64,000 nt of DNA, taken from the NCBI GenBank assembly GCA_965204565.1, contig CBDBEU010000005.1:992001-1056000 (forward strand), given 5' to 3'. Each line of letters opens with the position of its first letter. Position 1 is the stretch's first letter. Of this stretch, positions 63,553 through 64,000 are shown in pieces. The stretch comes from CBDBEU01 sp965204565. Its GTDB lineage: Bacteria; Pseudomonadota; Alphaproteobacteria; Rhizobiales; TMED25. The notes below the pieces were generated by a model. The model was not told where the DNA came from. It searched no databases and saw nothing but the letters and a program-made list of their open reading frames with translations. The translations under genes and the position numbers were made by a program.

Positions 63553-64000
63553 ATGCGCCGTCAAAATCTTTCACCGCTGCCGAGGAACTGGGTGCCCGGC
63601 CGAGCCGCGAGGAAGCCGAGGCCGCCTATGCGACCATCCTTCGCTATGCCGGCGACAATCCTGATCGTGACGGGCTACTTGAAGCGCCGGCCCGTGCGGT
63701 GCGGGCACTCGATGAATGTTTCGCAGGCTGCAATGTCGAGCCGCGCCGGATCCTCAACAAGACATTTGAGGAGATCGATGGCTACGACGAAATGGTGCTG
63801 CTGCGCGCCATCGAGTTTGAAAGCCATTGCGAGCATCACATGGCGCCGATCATCGGCAGGGCCTGGGTGGCGTATCTTCCGGAAAAGCGTGTCGTCGGCA
63901 TTTCGAAACTTGCGCGCACTGTCGATGCCTTTGCCAGACGGCTGCAAATCCAGGAGCGCATGACATCGCAGATTGCCAATGTGATTCAGGAAGAACTCCA
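63553..64000 (+). CDS. folE: GTP cyclohydrolase I, 3' truncated by window end; start region frameshifted
   Basis: GTP cyclohydrolase I converts GTP to 7,8-dihydroneopterin triphosphate (folate/queuosine). The frame from about 63567 to the window end reads AAEELGARPSREEAEAAY, NPDRDGLLEAPARAVRALDE, FEEIDGYDEMVLLRAIEFESH, CEHHMAPIIGRAWVAYLP and SKLARTVDAFARRLQIQERMT. CEHH is the zinc-site motif. No ATG, GTG or TTG exists in this frame before an upstream stop. The natural start ATG 63553 (MRRQNLSP) lies one frame away, so a single-base indel near 63575 is likely. The last ~60 residues lie beyond the window. Confidence 0.8.

Overview
The window comes from an alphaproteobacterium, most likely of the order Hyphomicrobiales (Rhizobiales). 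The strongest evidence is the uninterrupted division and cell-wall (dcw) cluster at 32.0-56.9 kb, in the order mraZ-rsmH-ftsL-ftsI-murE-murF-mraY-murD-ftsW-murG-murC-murB-ddl-ftsQ-ftsA-ftsZ-lpxC-bamD-recN-ligA. FtsZ has a long linker, many genes overlap by 4 bp (ATGA, TTGA or GTGA), and MurE carries the meso-diaminopimelate motif. I cannot name a genus.

Layout. 0-14 kb is a mixed accessory and housekeeping region. It holds a broken glycosyltransferase end, two DMT exporters, an SDR oxidoreductase, tRNA-Arg(TCG), a decayed cysK next to an IS3-type remnant, an Hpt phosphotransfer protein, NAD kinase, a Gfo/Idh/MocA oxidoreductase, a PmtA-like methyltransferase, a complete TRAP transporter (dctP-dctQ-dctM), a decayed MaoC hydratase and acyl-CoA dehydrogenase pair, an aberrant upp, a metallohydrolase remnant and a small anchored protein that may be carbohydrate-binding. 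14.4-31.4 kb is a tandem duplication of a unit of about 8 kb. Each unit carries one giant gene built almost wholly of Asp-rich DxDxDGxxD loops alternating with YD/RHS-like beta-hairpin segments, ending in a shared non-repeat C-terminal domain. Copy 1 (2411 aa) is intact. Copy 2 is split near 25.61 kb by an out-of-frame junction between repeat types. 31.4-32.0 kb holds a MAPEG-family gene and the mraZ upstream region with candidate MraZ boxes. 32.0-56.9 kb is the intact dcw cluster. 57-64 kb is again eroded: a frameshifted ornithine-cyclodeaminase homologue, a GT39-like glycosyltransferase, toxin-antitoxin debris (BrnT/BrnA and ParD-like), a maleylacetate-reductase-like dehydrogenase, tspO, and folE running off the end.

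The window contrasts a clean, translationally coupled essential cluster with flanks full of single-base frameshifts, internal deletions and chimeric remnants. Short perfect tandem duplications (15-19 bp, two copies) occur at least five times outside the giant genes. This suggests a genome undergoing erosion and slippage; sequencing error is the alternative for isolated indels. The giant repeat locus is the candidate for an undescribed system: a tandemly duplicated gene family for very large, probably calcium-binding, probably secreted proteins, expanding through 282-bp higher-order repeats.
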